A stretch of 64,000 bases of DNA, from the NCBI RefSeq assembly GCF_030219325.1, contig NZ_CP126625.1, forward strand, positions 434,001 through 498,000, in the 5' to 3' direction. This DNA comes from Geothrix sp. (GTDB lineage: Bacteria; Acidobacteriota; Holophagae; Holophagales; Holophagaceae). Below, in pieces: positions 18,238 through 25,404 of this stretch; position 1 is the first letter of the stretch; each line of letters begins with the position of its first letter. The position numbers were made by a program, and so were the translations under genes. The notes beneath the pieces are model-generated. The model saw nothing but the letters and a program-made list of their open reading frames with translations, ran no database searches and had not been told where the DNA came from.

Positions 18238-18333
18238 GATCCGGAGAGTCTACCCGTCCTTTCAATGGAGGGGGAAGGGGATGCTCTTGGCCTGGGATTC
18301 GTGGAATGCTGGAGGCATCCACTGGAGATCGAC

Positions 18334-19059
18334 ATGTCCGATGCTTTTCTGACGCCCGCCCCCGGCGCCAAGGCTGCCAAGCTCTGCGGCATCCTGGCCA
18401 TCGTCTTCGCCCTGACCTGCGTCGGCTTCCCCATCGCCATCGCCCTGGGCATCGTCGCGCTGGTGCAGCAGGCCAAGGCCAAGCGCCTCGCCAAGGCGGA
18501 GCCTCAGACCTACCAGCCCGTGCCGGCCACGGGCCTGGTCACGGGCATCATCGGGCTGGTGCTCCCGGTCCTGATGCTCCCCTTCGTCGGCATCGTCAGC
18601 GCCATCGCCATCCCGGCGCTTCTCGGCCAGCGCGAGCGGGCGCGGGAGGTGGCCGTGCAGGCCATGGTCGAGGCGGCCCGGCAGCAGGCGGAACTCATCG
18701 TGACGGACCTGCATGCCAAGGCCCCGGGCCAGGTCCCCTCCCAGGATGTGGTGATCCAGGCCCTGTCGCGGGATCCCGGAATCCTGGCCTTCAAGAACCC
18801 CTACAATCCCGCGGCGCCGGCCTTCAAGCGGGGAAAGGAAGGGGTGCTGGGCACCGTGACCGTCTATCCGGACATGGAGGAGGTGGGTGGCGTCACCACC
18901 TGGTCCGTCAAGTTCCGGGGGACCATCCGACGCGGCGGGCAGGAGCGACTGATCGAGGCCGAGGTCATCACCCACACCCAGGAGAAGGTCCACGGCCGCA
19001 CCGAGGATGGCTGGGAGGTGGTCCAGCCGCCGGCGGAGCCCCCAGCGCAGAAGAATTGA
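18334..19059 (+). CDS. Membrane protein of DUF4190 type with pilin-like segment
   Basis: A 241-residue protein with two hydrophobic segments (about 15-45 and 65-95), the second containing SAIAIPALLGQRERA, which resembles the hydrophobic N-terminus of type IV pilin-like proteins. The rest is soluble and mostly extracytoplasmic. The DUF4190-like double-membrane start is my recognition, not a search. GGAG lies six bases before the ATG. It is divergent from the PseG-like gene and convergent with the hexapeptide protein. Function unknown. Confidence 0.7.
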   Translation: MSDAFLTPAPGAKAAKLCGILAIVFALTCVGFPIAIALGIVALVQQAKAKRLAKAEPQTYQPVPATGLVTGIIGLVLPVLMLPFVGIVSAIAIPALLGQRERAREVAVQAMVEAARQQAELIVTDLHAKAPGQVPSQDVVIQALSRDPGILAFKNPYNPAAPAFKRGKEGVLGTVTVYPDMEEVGGVTTWSVKFRGTIRRGGQERLIEAEVITHTQEKVHGRTEDGWEVVQPPAEPPAQKN

Positions 19060-19062
19060 CGA

Positions 19063-19644
19063 TCACGGATACGGATGCCCCTCGGCGAAGCCGGGCCGGG
19101 GGGCATCGATCTTCGGGGCCTCGGCGATGGGCCAGCCATCGGCGAAGTAGGCCTCCTTGTAGCGCACGTAGCGAGCCCAGACGCTGGTCGCGATCTCGCG
19201 CTGGCGGTCGCTGAGGGGCCCCTTCACGACCGCGGGCCAGCCCGCCACGAGGCTGTGGGGCGGCGCCTGGAAGCCTTCGCGGACCAAGCTGCCGGCGGCC
19301 ACCAGGCAGCCCTCTCCGATCTCGGCACCATCCATGATGGTGGTGCTCATGCCGATGAGGGCGCCCCTGCGGATGGTGCAGCCGTGCAGCATGACGTTAT
19401 GGGCCACGCTCACCTCCTCCTCGATCAGGAGAGGGCGGATCGTATTGGAGACGTGCAGGCAGCAGGCGTCCTGGATGTTGGCGCGGGCGCCGATGCGGAT
19501 CCAGTTCACGTCGCCCCGGATGACGCAGTTGAACCAGATGCTGACGTCGTCGCCGATGCTCACGTCACCCAGGATCAGCGCACTGTCCGGGATGAACACG
19601 CGGCTTCCGATCTGAGGAACCATGCCTTGGAAAGGACGGATCAT
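19063..19644 (-). CDS. Gamma-carbonic-anhydrase-like hexapeptide protein
   Basis: A 193-residue left-handed beta-helix protein. Hexapeptide repeats run through most of the sequence (SIWFNCVIRGDVNWIRIG, EVSVAHNVMLHGCTI). The three zinc-ligand histidines of the gamma-CA/YrdA/PaaY group appear as the His in CLHVSN and the two in AHNVMLHGC. It may bind zinc and hydrate carbon dioxide, but many family members are catalytically weak. GGAG seven bases upstream supports the start. It is divergent from the aminotransferase. Confidence 0.85.
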   Translation of the reverse strand: MIRPFQGMVPQIGSRVFIPDSALILGDVSIGDDVSIWFNCVIRGDVNWIRIGARANIQDACCLHVSNTIRPLLIEEEVSVAHNVMLHGCTIRRGALIGMSTTIMDGAEIGEGCLVAAGSLVREGFQAPPHSLVAGWPAVVKGPLSDRQREIATSVWARYVRYKEAYFADGWPIAEAPKIDAPRPGFAEGHPYP

Positions 19645-19762
19645 GCGCGTTCTCCGGGGTCTGAGTCTAGCTGGGGCCGGGTATCTCCGCCTCCCGGAGC
19701 CCGCCCGGGCGCCTGGGAAAGCGGCCGCGGACGGGTCCCTGGCTTCAGAGTACCCTGAGGGG

Positions 19763-20980
19763 ATGACTGATCAGCTCATCCCCACCCGGCGTGCCTTCCC
19801 CGCGGACGACCCGATCTTCGCCCTGAATGCCGAAGCCCAGGCCCGCAAGGCCACGGGCGAGTCGATTCTCAACGCCACGGTGGGGGCCCTGCTGGATGAA
19901 TCCGGGCAGCTGGTGGTGCTCGATTCGGTCATGGACCTGTGGCGGGAGCTGACGGCCCTGGAAGTGGCACCCTACGCCCCCATCGCCGGGGACCCCACGT
20001 TCCTGAATGCCCTGGTCCAGCGGCACTGGCCCTCGCTCCGTTCCGCCGGCGCCGCCTGCGCCACCCCGGGCGGCAGCGGGGCGATCTCCCTCTCCATGCG
20101 CAATTTCCTGGAGGCCGGCCAGAAGGTGCTCACCACCGCCCCGTACTGGGGGCCCTACGCCACCATGGCCGCGGAGAACGGCCTGAGCCTGGTCACCGCA
20201 CCCTGGCCGGAGGCCAACCAGGCTCTGGACGCGGCCGCCTGGACCGGGGCCCTGCAGGCCCTGCTGAGGGATCAGGGGAGGGCGCTGATCATCCTCAATG
20301 ATCCCTGCCACAACCCCACGGGGCGCAGCCTGAGCGTCGCGGATCGCCGGGCGTTCGCGGACCTTTTGCGCACCTGCTCCGCCCTGGGGCCCATCACCCT
20401 GCTCCTGGACTTCGCCTACCTGGACTACACGCGTGACCCGGCCTTCGTGGCGGCCGCACTGGCCGACTACGCGGTGCTGGGAGCCGAAGGCCGCATCCTG
20501 GTCGGGGCTTCCATGTCCCTGTCCAAGTCGATGACGCTGTATGGCGCGCGCTGCGGCGCACTGGCCTTCCCCTGGTGCACGGACCCGGCCCTGCAGGCCG
20601 CGCTCACCCAGTCCTGCCGCGGCACCTGGTCCAACTGCGCCAAGGCTCCCCAGGCCCTGCTCCTGCGTCTGGCGAAGGAGGGCAAGGCGCAGGAACGCCT
20701 GGCCGCCGAGCACCGCCACTGGTCCGACTTGCTGTCGGCCCGGGCCACGGCCCTGGATGCGGCCCTCGTCGAGGCGGCCATGCCGCCGGTCCACTGGATG
20801 GGGGGCTTCTTCGTCTGCGTGTCCGCGCCCGACCCCGAGGCCGTCTGCACACAGCTGAAGGCGCAGGGCGTCTTTACGGTGCCCCTGCCCGAGGGCCTGC
20901 GCGTGGGCCTCTGCGGCCTGCGGGCCTCGGAGGCTCCGCGCTTCGCCCAGGCGCTCCGGCAGGTCCTGTCGGTTCGCTGA
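19763..20980 (+). CDS. PLP-dependent class I/II aminotransferase
   Basis: A 405-residue fold-type I aminotransferase. NDPCHNPTG is the substrate/PLP-binding motif, and the Schiff-base lysine is in MSLSKSMTLYGARCGAL. The layout and the Tyr/Asn motifs resemble aspartate or aromatic aminotransferases; the substrate is not determinable. The ATG at 19763 with GAGG just upstream is chosen; the open frame extends back through the divergent promoter region. An aromatic role would fit the nearby indolepyruvate oxidoreductase, but that is inference. Confidence 0.85.
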   Translation: MTDQLIPTRRAFPADDPIFALNAEAQARKATGESILNATVGALLDESGQLVVLDSVMDLWRELTALEVAPYAPIAGDPTFLNALVQRHWPSLRSAGAACATPGGSGAISLSMRNFLEAGQKVLTTAPYWGPYATMAAENGLSLVTAPWPEANQALDAAAWTGALQALLRDQGRALIILNDPCHNPTGRSLSVADRRAFADLLRTCSALGPITLLLDFAYLDYTRDPAFVAAALADYAVLGAEGRILVGASMSLSKSMTLYGARCGALAFPWCTDPALQAALTQSCRGTWSNCAKAPQALLLRLAKEGKAQERLAAEHRHWSDLLSARATALDAALVEAAMPPVHWMGGFFVCVSAPDPEAVCTQLKAQGVFTVPLPEGLRVGLCGLRASEAPRFAQALRQVLSVR

Positions 20981-21026
20981 TTCGGACTTGGAAAGGCCCC
21001 CATCCTGGGGTATTCTGATCGACCGC

Positions 21027-21101
21027 GGGCGTATAACTCAGCGGTAGAGTGCTACCTTCACACGGTAGAAGTCCCAGGTTCGAATCCTGGTACGCCCACC
21101 A
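21027..21101 (+). tRNA. tRNA-Val (CAC)
   Basis: A full cloverleaf is visible: acceptor GGGCGTA/TACGCCC, D-arm with CTCAGCGGTAGAG, anticodon stem CTACC/GGTAG around TTCACAC giving anticodon CAC, T-loop GGTTCGAATCC, discriminator A and an encoded CCA end. Confidence 0.96.
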
Positions 21102-21110
21102 CTCCAAGCC

Positions 21111-21143
21111 AAGGCCCTGATCGTGATCGGGGCCTTTTCTTCT
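21111..21143 (+). terminator. Terminator after tRNA-Val
   Basis: AAGGCCCTGATC (21111-21122) pairs with GATCGGGGCCTT (21125-21136, one G-U pair) and is followed by a T-rich run, ten bases after the tRNA. Confidence 0.8.
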
Positions 21144-21193
21144 TCCCGCCTGTTCTCTTTTCCCCGTCAGTCCTCCATCCCTCGGGAGCCTCC

Positions 21194-21760
21194 ATGCCAC
21201 TGATCCTCGCCACCCAGGTTCGCGCCGGGATGATCGTCAACTTCGAGAACGAACTCTGCCGCGTCATCAGTGTCGAGCACCAGACCCCCGGCAACCTGCC
21301 GGCGCGGGTCCAGGTCAAGATGAAGCGCCTGAAGGACGGCATCAACCGCGAGAACCGCTTCGGCAGCTCCGACAAGGTGGACAAGGCCAGCCTCGAGCAG
21401 CACATGCTCGAGTTCCTCTACGAGGACGGGGACAACCTCGTCTTCATGAACAACGAGACCTACGAGCAGCTCGAAGTCAGCAAGGACATCCTCGGCGAGG
21501 ACATGGTCTTCCTCGAGCCCAACATGCAGGTGGAGATCGAGTTCTACGAGGGCCAGCCCATGGGCGCCACCCTGCCCCCCAGCGTGGTCCTGGAGATCGT
21601 GGAGACCGATCCCGTCATGAAGAACGCCAACGCCACGGGCTCGTACAAGCCCGCCAAGCTGAACAACGGCATCAGCGTGGGCGTACCCCCCTACATGGAA
21701 GCGGGGCAAAAGATTCGTGTGAACACCGTCGACCGCACCTTCATGGAGCGGGTGAAGTAG
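21194..21760 (+). CDS. efp: Elongation factor P with Asn at the tip position
   Basis: A 188-residue EF-P, which rescues ribosomes stalled at polyproline. The length and three-domain layout fit, with LEIVETDPVMKNA and the C-terminal INTVDRTFMERVK-like end. The loop that reaches the peptidyl-transferase centre reads HQTPGNLPARV, so the residue equivalent to the beta-lysylated Lys34 (E. coli) is Asn34. Some bacterial EF-P groups carry PGN here and are presumed unmodified or modified otherwise. No epm or earP-like gene is in the window. GGAG precedes the ATG. Confidence 0.93.
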   Translation: MPLILATQVRAGMIVNFENELCRVISVEHQTPGNLPARVQVKMKRLKDGINRENRFGSSDKVDKASLEQHMLEFLYEDGDNLVFMNNETYEQLEVSKDILGEDMVFLEPNMQVEIEFYEGQPMGATLPPSVVLEIVETDPVMKNANATGSYKPAKLNNGISVGVPPYMEAGQKIRVNTVDRTFMERVK

Positions 21761-22060
21761 CTGTCTGGATCTCGAGCCTGACGAGGCTGGTTCCCGGACC
21801 GGGCCACGCCTCATCTCCGGGTTTGGATGGGGAGGGTCGGCGCCCTTCGGAACGGAATCAGCCACCCTCAAGGTGACCTGATCAAATGCCGATACAGAGC
21901 AGTAGGCAGAAGCCGCCGGGACCTTGTCCTTTATGATTTTCCCCGGACGAAATTCCAACCCCGCGGTAAAGTACTGGTCGGTTGGTTCCCGGGGGCGTGA
22001 CCTAGGTCACAATCGGACGGGAATTATGCGATAACAGACTGATTCACCCGGTGGAGCCCC
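21761..22060. other. Intergenic region between efp and the Crp-like gene
   Basis: About 300 bases with no believable gene. It holds a weak hairpin after efp (AGCCT/AGGCT, 21775-21788) and the palindrome at 21997-22010. A promoter for the Crp-like gene is presumably in the second half but I cannot assign hexamers with confidence. Confidence 0.6.
21997..22010. promoter_or_regulatory. Crp/Fnr-type operator before the Crp-like gene
   Basis: GTGACCTAGGTCAC is a perfect 14-base palindrome 50 bases before the start of a Crp-family regulator, matching the TGTGA-N6-TCACA pattern of Crp-type sites in its inner part. It suggests autoregulation. The same motif recurs elsewhere in the window. Confidence 0.7.
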
Positions 22061-22735
22061 ATGCCTCAAGCAGTCCTCAACCTGAGAAGGATCGAGTTCC
22101 TGGCCGGGCTGCCGATGAACGCGGCCGAGGAGATGGCCAGCATCGCCGAACTCCGTCGCTTCCCGGATGGCGCCCGCGTCTACACCCAGGGCGACCTGGT
22201 CTCGGGGATCTACGTCGTGGTCAAGGGCGGGCTGAAGGTCTTCCGCACCGATGGCCGGGGGCGGGTTCAGGTGCTCCAGTTCCTCAAGGTGGGCGACTGC
22301 GTGGGTGAAGTGCCGGTCTTCGACGGCGGCCCCACACCCTCCAGCGCCGAATCCCACGGCGAGACCGAGTGCTGGCTCATTCCCGCGGCACCGCTGCGCC
22401 AGATCGTGCATCGCCATCCCGAAGTGGCCGAGATGATCATCCACCACTTCACCGCCAAGGTGCGCCACCTGGTGACCCTGGTCGAAACCCTCAGCCTGCA
22501 CAGCGTCCCCGAGCGCGTGGCCCAGCTGCTGCTGGAGGCCCACGAAGCGAATCCCATGCGATCCCTGGTGGAGTTCCAGGAAACGCAGGAGGACTTGGCC
22601 CAGTGCATCGGCGCCAGCCGCGAAGCCTTCAGCCGCGCCCTGCGCCTGCTGACGGACCTCGGACTGATCCAGAGCACCTTCCCGGTGGTGCGCATCCTCG
22701 ATCTCGGGAAGCTGCAGCGCTACGCCAAGGGCTAG
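22061..22735 (+). CDS. Crp/Fnr-family transcription regulator
   Basis: A 224-residue protein with an N-terminal cyclic-nucleotide-binding-type beta-roll (about 10-120), a dimer helix (about 120-145) and a C-terminal winged helix. The recognition helix reads GASREAFSRAL, with the R-E-x3-R residues that contact GTGA in E. coli CRP. The FNR N-terminal cysteine cluster is absent, and the Arg of the cAMP phosphate-binding motif is not evident (TPSSAES), so the effector is unlikely to be oxygen through an Fe-S cluster and may not be cAMP. A perfect palindrome upstream suggests autoregulation. Confidence 0.92.
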   Translation: MPQAVLNLRRIEFLAGLPMNAAEEMASIAELRRFPDGARVYTQGDLVSGIYVVVKGGLKVFRTDGRGRVQVLQFLKVGDCVGEVPVFDGGPTPSSAESHGETECWLIPAAPLRQIVHRHPEVAEMIIHHFTAKVRHLVTLVETLSLHSVPERVAQLLLEAHEANPMRSLVEFQETQEDLAQCIGASREAFSRALRLLTDLGLIQSTFPVVRILDLGKLQRYAKG

Positions 22736-22740
22736 CCTCT

Positions 22741-22817
22741 GCTCCAAAAACGCTGCGCGTTTTTGGAGCTAGGAAAAGCTCTCTTTCTATCTCCAAATCG
22801 CCGCAGGCGATTTGGAG
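22741..22817. terminator. Pair of related hairpins between convergent genes
   Basis: Two near-perfect hairpins lie between the Crp-like gene and moeA: GCTCCAAAAACGC/GCGTTTTTGGAGC (22741-22769, 13-base stem, 3-base loop) and CTCCAAATCGCC/GGCGATTTGGAG (22791-22817, 12-base stem, 3-base loop). They share CTCCAAA/TTTGGAG ends and inverted central triplets TGC and GCA. They could stop transcription from both sides or be copies of a small palindromic repeat. Confidence 0.65.
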
Positions 22818-22827
22818 CAGGGAACGG

Positions 22828-23961
22828 CTAGATGACGGGCAACCACCTCACCTTGGCCCCGGCCTCCTGGCCGGGGCTGTCGATCCAGGCGAAGCCATCG
22901 GCCCTGGCCAGGGTGATCAGGTCTGCGGAGCCCTTGCCCGGCAGTGGCTCGAGGCGCCCCTCCACCAGGCGGCAGGGATGGAGCAGGGGGCGGTCGCCCT
23001 TGTGCTTCACGGGGGCGCTCAGGCGGCCCCTGCGCCACGGATCCGGCGCGTCGCGGCCCTCCAGCCGGGCCAGGGCCGGTCGCAGGAAGAGCAGCGCATT
23101 CAGGTAGGCCGATACCGGATTCCCCGGCAGGCCCAGCACCAGCAGGTCCCCCAGCAGGGCGGCCAGCATGGGTTTGCCGGGCTTGAGGCGGATGCGGTGG
23201 AAGAGGACCGTTGCGCCGAGATCCCTGAGCACCGCAGGCAGGTGGTCGTGGTCCCCCATGCTCACGCCGCCGGAGGTCAGCAGGATGCGGATGTCCCCTG
23301 GGTTTCGCAGGGCCGCCGCCAGGGTCGCGGGGTCGTCCGCCAGGGCCGGGCGGAGGTCCACCTCGGCACCAAGGATGTGGGCCAGGGCCGCGAGCATGGG
23401 GCCGTTGGAATCCCGGATCTGATGCGGGGCCGGCGATGGCACCAGCTCGTCGCCGGTGGAGGCCACGCCCACCCGGATCCGGGACCGCGCGGGCATGGGC
23501 TGGCCCTCCTGCGCCAGGAGGGCGATGCGGGCGGCATTGAAGGGGGTTCCCGCGGGCAGCAGCAGGTCTCCGCCGCGGGCCTGGTCGCCCTGGCGGCGGA
23601 CATGGTCCCCGGACGTCGGGTCGATGGCCGGGAGGACCAGCCCCCCGACGGGCTCGAGCTGCTCGACCGGGACGATGGCATCGGCCCCTGCGGGCAGCGC
23701 GGCGCCGGTCATGATGCGAACGGCTGTGCCGGGCGTGACGGTGAAGGCCGCGGGATCGCTGCCGGCGAACAGGGTGCCCAGGATCCGTCGTGGCGCGCGG
23801 CCCTCCGAGGCCTTCAGCGCGATGCCGTCCATGCTGGCGCGGTCCGTGGCGGGGTCGTCCCGCTCGGCGCGAACCTCCGGCAGCGAGGGGGCGGGCAGGG
23901 CCTCCCATAGGCGCTGGAGGGCCTCCTCCAGAGGCAGCAGGTCGGGGTGGTCGCAGCTCAT
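22828..23961 (-). CDS. moeA: Molybdopterin molybdenumtransferase
   Basis: A 377-residue MoeA that inserts molybdate into adenylylated molybdopterin. Motifs: ATDRASMDGIAL, IMTGAALPAGADAIVPVE, LTSGGVSMGDHDHLP and LPGNPVSAYLNALLF. The ATG at 23961 has GAGG seven bases upstream; the ATG two codons earlier has it too close. The product is needed for molybdoenzymes such as nitrate reductase or formate dehydrogenase, none of which is in the window; moaA is 28 kb away. Convergent with the Crp-like gene. Confidence 0.95.
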   Translation of the reverse strand: MSCDHPDLLPLEEALQRLWEALPAPSLPEVRAERDDPATDRASMDGIALKASEGRAPRRILGTLFAGSDPAAFTVTPGTAVRIMTGAALPAGADAIVPVEQLEPVGGLVLPAIDPTSGDHVRRQGDQARGGDLLLPAGTPFNAARIALLAQEGQPMPARSRIRVGVASTGDELVPSPAPHQIRDSNGPMLAALAHILGAEVDLRPALADDPATLAAALRNPGDIRILLTSGGVSMGDHDHLPAVLRDLGATVLFHRIRLKPGKPMLAALLGDLLVLGLPGNPVSAYLNALLFLRPALARLEGRDAPDPWRRGRLSAPVKHKGDRPLLHPCRLVEGRLEPLPGKGSADLITLARADGFAWIDSPGQEAGAKVRWLPVI

Positions 23962-24047
23962 CGCCATGCCTCGATCATAGGGGTTCCAGGCTCAACGGAG
24001 TTTTTCCGCCCGGTCCGCCGCGGGCTCCCTCGGCCACTGGGGGAGCC

Positions 24048-24491
24048 TCAGCCGTTCTTCGAGGGACGCCCTTCCGCTTCCTTCTGATGGCGGATGTCCA
24101 TGAGCTGGAGGTCCCGGATGGTGGCCTCGGTCATGGAGGAGGTCACCTGGGTCTTCACGGCGGCCCAGGCATCGTGCAGCGGGCAGGGGTGATCGCCGCC
24201 GCAGGTGGGGAAGCCCATGATGCAGCCCTCCATCGCGTCCGGGCCCTCCAGGGCCGCCACCACTTCGCCGACGGTGATGCGGTGGGAGGGGCGAGTGAAT
24301 CGGAAGCCGCCCTTCGGACCGCGCACGGATTCGAGGATGTCCGCCTGGACGAGGCCCTGCAGGATCTTCGCGAGGTAGGGGCCGGGCAGGTCCAGCTTGG
24401 AGGACAGATCCTTCGCCAGGCTGAAGGACCCGTCTTCGGGCAGGGCCGCGAGGGCGCGGAGGGCATAGCCGGTGGCCGTGGAGTAGAGCAT
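24048..24491 (-). CDS. Rrf2-family regulator with Cys cluster (copy 1)
   Basis: A 147-residue winged-helix regulator starting MLYSTATGYALRAL. C90, C97 and C103 with H106 (C-x6-C-x5-C-x2-H) match the iron-sulfur-binding arrangement of IscR/NsrR-type Rrf2 proteins. It may sense iron-sulfur status, NO or redox; which cannot be told. ATTCAG/CTGAAT half-sites overlap its own start and promoter, and a Crp-type site lies 61 bases upstream. It precedes moeA on the same strand with 80 bases between. Confidence 0.9.
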   Translation of the reverse strand: MLYSTATGYALRALAALPEDGSFSLAKDLSSKLDLPGPYLAKILQGLVQADILESVRGPKGGFRFTRPSHRITVGEVVAALEGPDAMEGCIMGFPTCGGDHPCPLHDAWAAVKTQVTSSMTEATIRDLQLMDIRHQKEAEGRPSKNG

Positions 24492-24536
24492 TCAGGAATC
24501 CTTGTTCTGAATCGAGCATCCGACTCAATGATTCAG
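24490..24536. promoter_or_regulatory. Cluster of ATTCAG half-sites at the Rrf2 (copy 1) promoter
   Basis: ATTCAG (24490-24495), CTGAATC (24507-24513) and GATTCAG (24530-24536) form two overlapping inverted repeats; the outer pair is a perfect 7-base repeat with a 16-base spacer. The first half-site overlaps the start codon, so binding would block expression. Likely an autoregulatory operator. Confidence 0.5.
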
Positions 24537-24551
24537 GAGTCCAGCCCCCTT

Positions 24552-24565
24552 GTGACCGATGTCAG
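24552..24565. promoter_or_regulatory. Crp/Fnr-type site before Rrf2 copy 1
   Basis: GTGACCGATGTCAG matches the GTGAC-N4-GTCAC palindrome in 9 of 10 arm bases, 61 bases upstream of the Rrf2 start. Confidence 0.5.
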
Positions 24566-24574
24566 GGATCCAGG

Positions 24575-25342
24575 TCAAAGCAGCGCGCGCCAGAGCAGGG
24601 CGAGCCCGATGACGCTCAGGCCGCCCTCGCGCCAGCCGAGGGTGCGGGCCGGGACCAGGCGGTACGGGGCCAGGGCCCGCAGGTAGAGCAGGACCGTCCA
24701 GGCGGTCCACAGGATTCCCGCCACCCCGCGGGTTGCCAGCAGGAGGGCCGATGAGCCGACCAGCAGGGCGTGGAGGACATGGACGATGATCATCCGCCGC
24801 CGCAGGTCCGAATGCCCAATCCCGTGGGCCTGGCCCAGCCACCGGCGCACGTGGGCCAGGTTGGCGCTGCCGACGAGGGTGACGAACCACCAGGCGCGGA
24901 GGGCTCCCGGCAGCGGATCGCCGCCCGCCGCGAGCATGGCGGCCGCCAGTCCGGCAAAGGCGCCCTGGGCCGCCATCTCCACGGCCAGGGACCGCGTCGT
25001 CCGGGTCAGGTCGGCCCGCAGGGCGAGGAGGACGAGCGGCGCGACGCAGGCCAGGGGAATGAGGAACCGGGCATCAGCAATCGCCAGGGCCAGGACACCG
25101 AAGGCGATGGCCAGGGCGCCCAGCAGGAGGAGCGCTCGGATCTGGGCGGGATCCCTCTGCCCGAGGAGCACGCGCCGGAGGGGCGGTCGGCCCAGAAAGA
25201 TGGAGAGCGCCGCGAGACCCAGGCAGAGCCCGGCGAGACTGGGACGCAACAGAAGGCCCAGCACCAGCGGGAATCCGAGCATGAACCAGCTGCCGTGTTC
25301 AGCGGGCAGGATGGAGCGGAGGGGCGGCAACCATTTGGTCAT
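24575..25342 (-). CDS. YwiC-like integral membrane protein
   Basis: A 255-residue protein with about seven or eight hydrophobic segments. The N-terminal LPAEHGSWFMLGFPLVLG is the mark of the YwiC-like family, named from a B. subtilis gene next to the fnr/nar cluster. The molecular function of the family is not established. The frame is open far upstream but codons before 25342 are a shadow of the acyl-CoA synthetase gene. A perfect inverted repeat spans the start codon and there is no close ribosome site, hinting at translational or repressor control. Confidence 0.75.
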   Translation of the reverse strand: MTKWLPPLRSILPAEHGSWFMLGFPLVLGLLLRPSLAGLCLGLAALSIFLGRPPLRRVLLGQRDPAQIRALLLLGALAIAFGVLALAIADARFLIPLACVAPLVLLALRADLTRTTRSLAVEMAAQGAFAGLAAAMLAAGGDPLPGALRAWWFVTLVGSANLAHVRRWLGQAHGIGHSDLRRRMIIVHVLHALLVGSSALLLATRGVAGILWTAWTVLLYLRALAPYRLVPARTLGWREGGLSVIGLALLWRALL

Positions 25343-25364
25343 TTCGGTATCTAAACTCCGAAAT
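25341..25364. promoter_or_regulatory. Inverted repeat over the YwiC-like start
   Basis: ATTTCGG (25341-25347) and CCGAAAT (25358-25364) are perfect 7-base inverted repeats 10 bases apart, covering the start codon. It could be a repressor site or an mRNA hairpin. Confidence 0.4.
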
Positions 25365-25404
25365 AGAGTGTGGCCCCTTTGCGGGCCTCTGGCCATGCGT
25401 CCCG

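Noticed and set aside
21027-21101. tRNA-Val as an integration site for an island
   Set aside because: No duplicated tRNA end or integrase lies nearby; efp follows in normal order.
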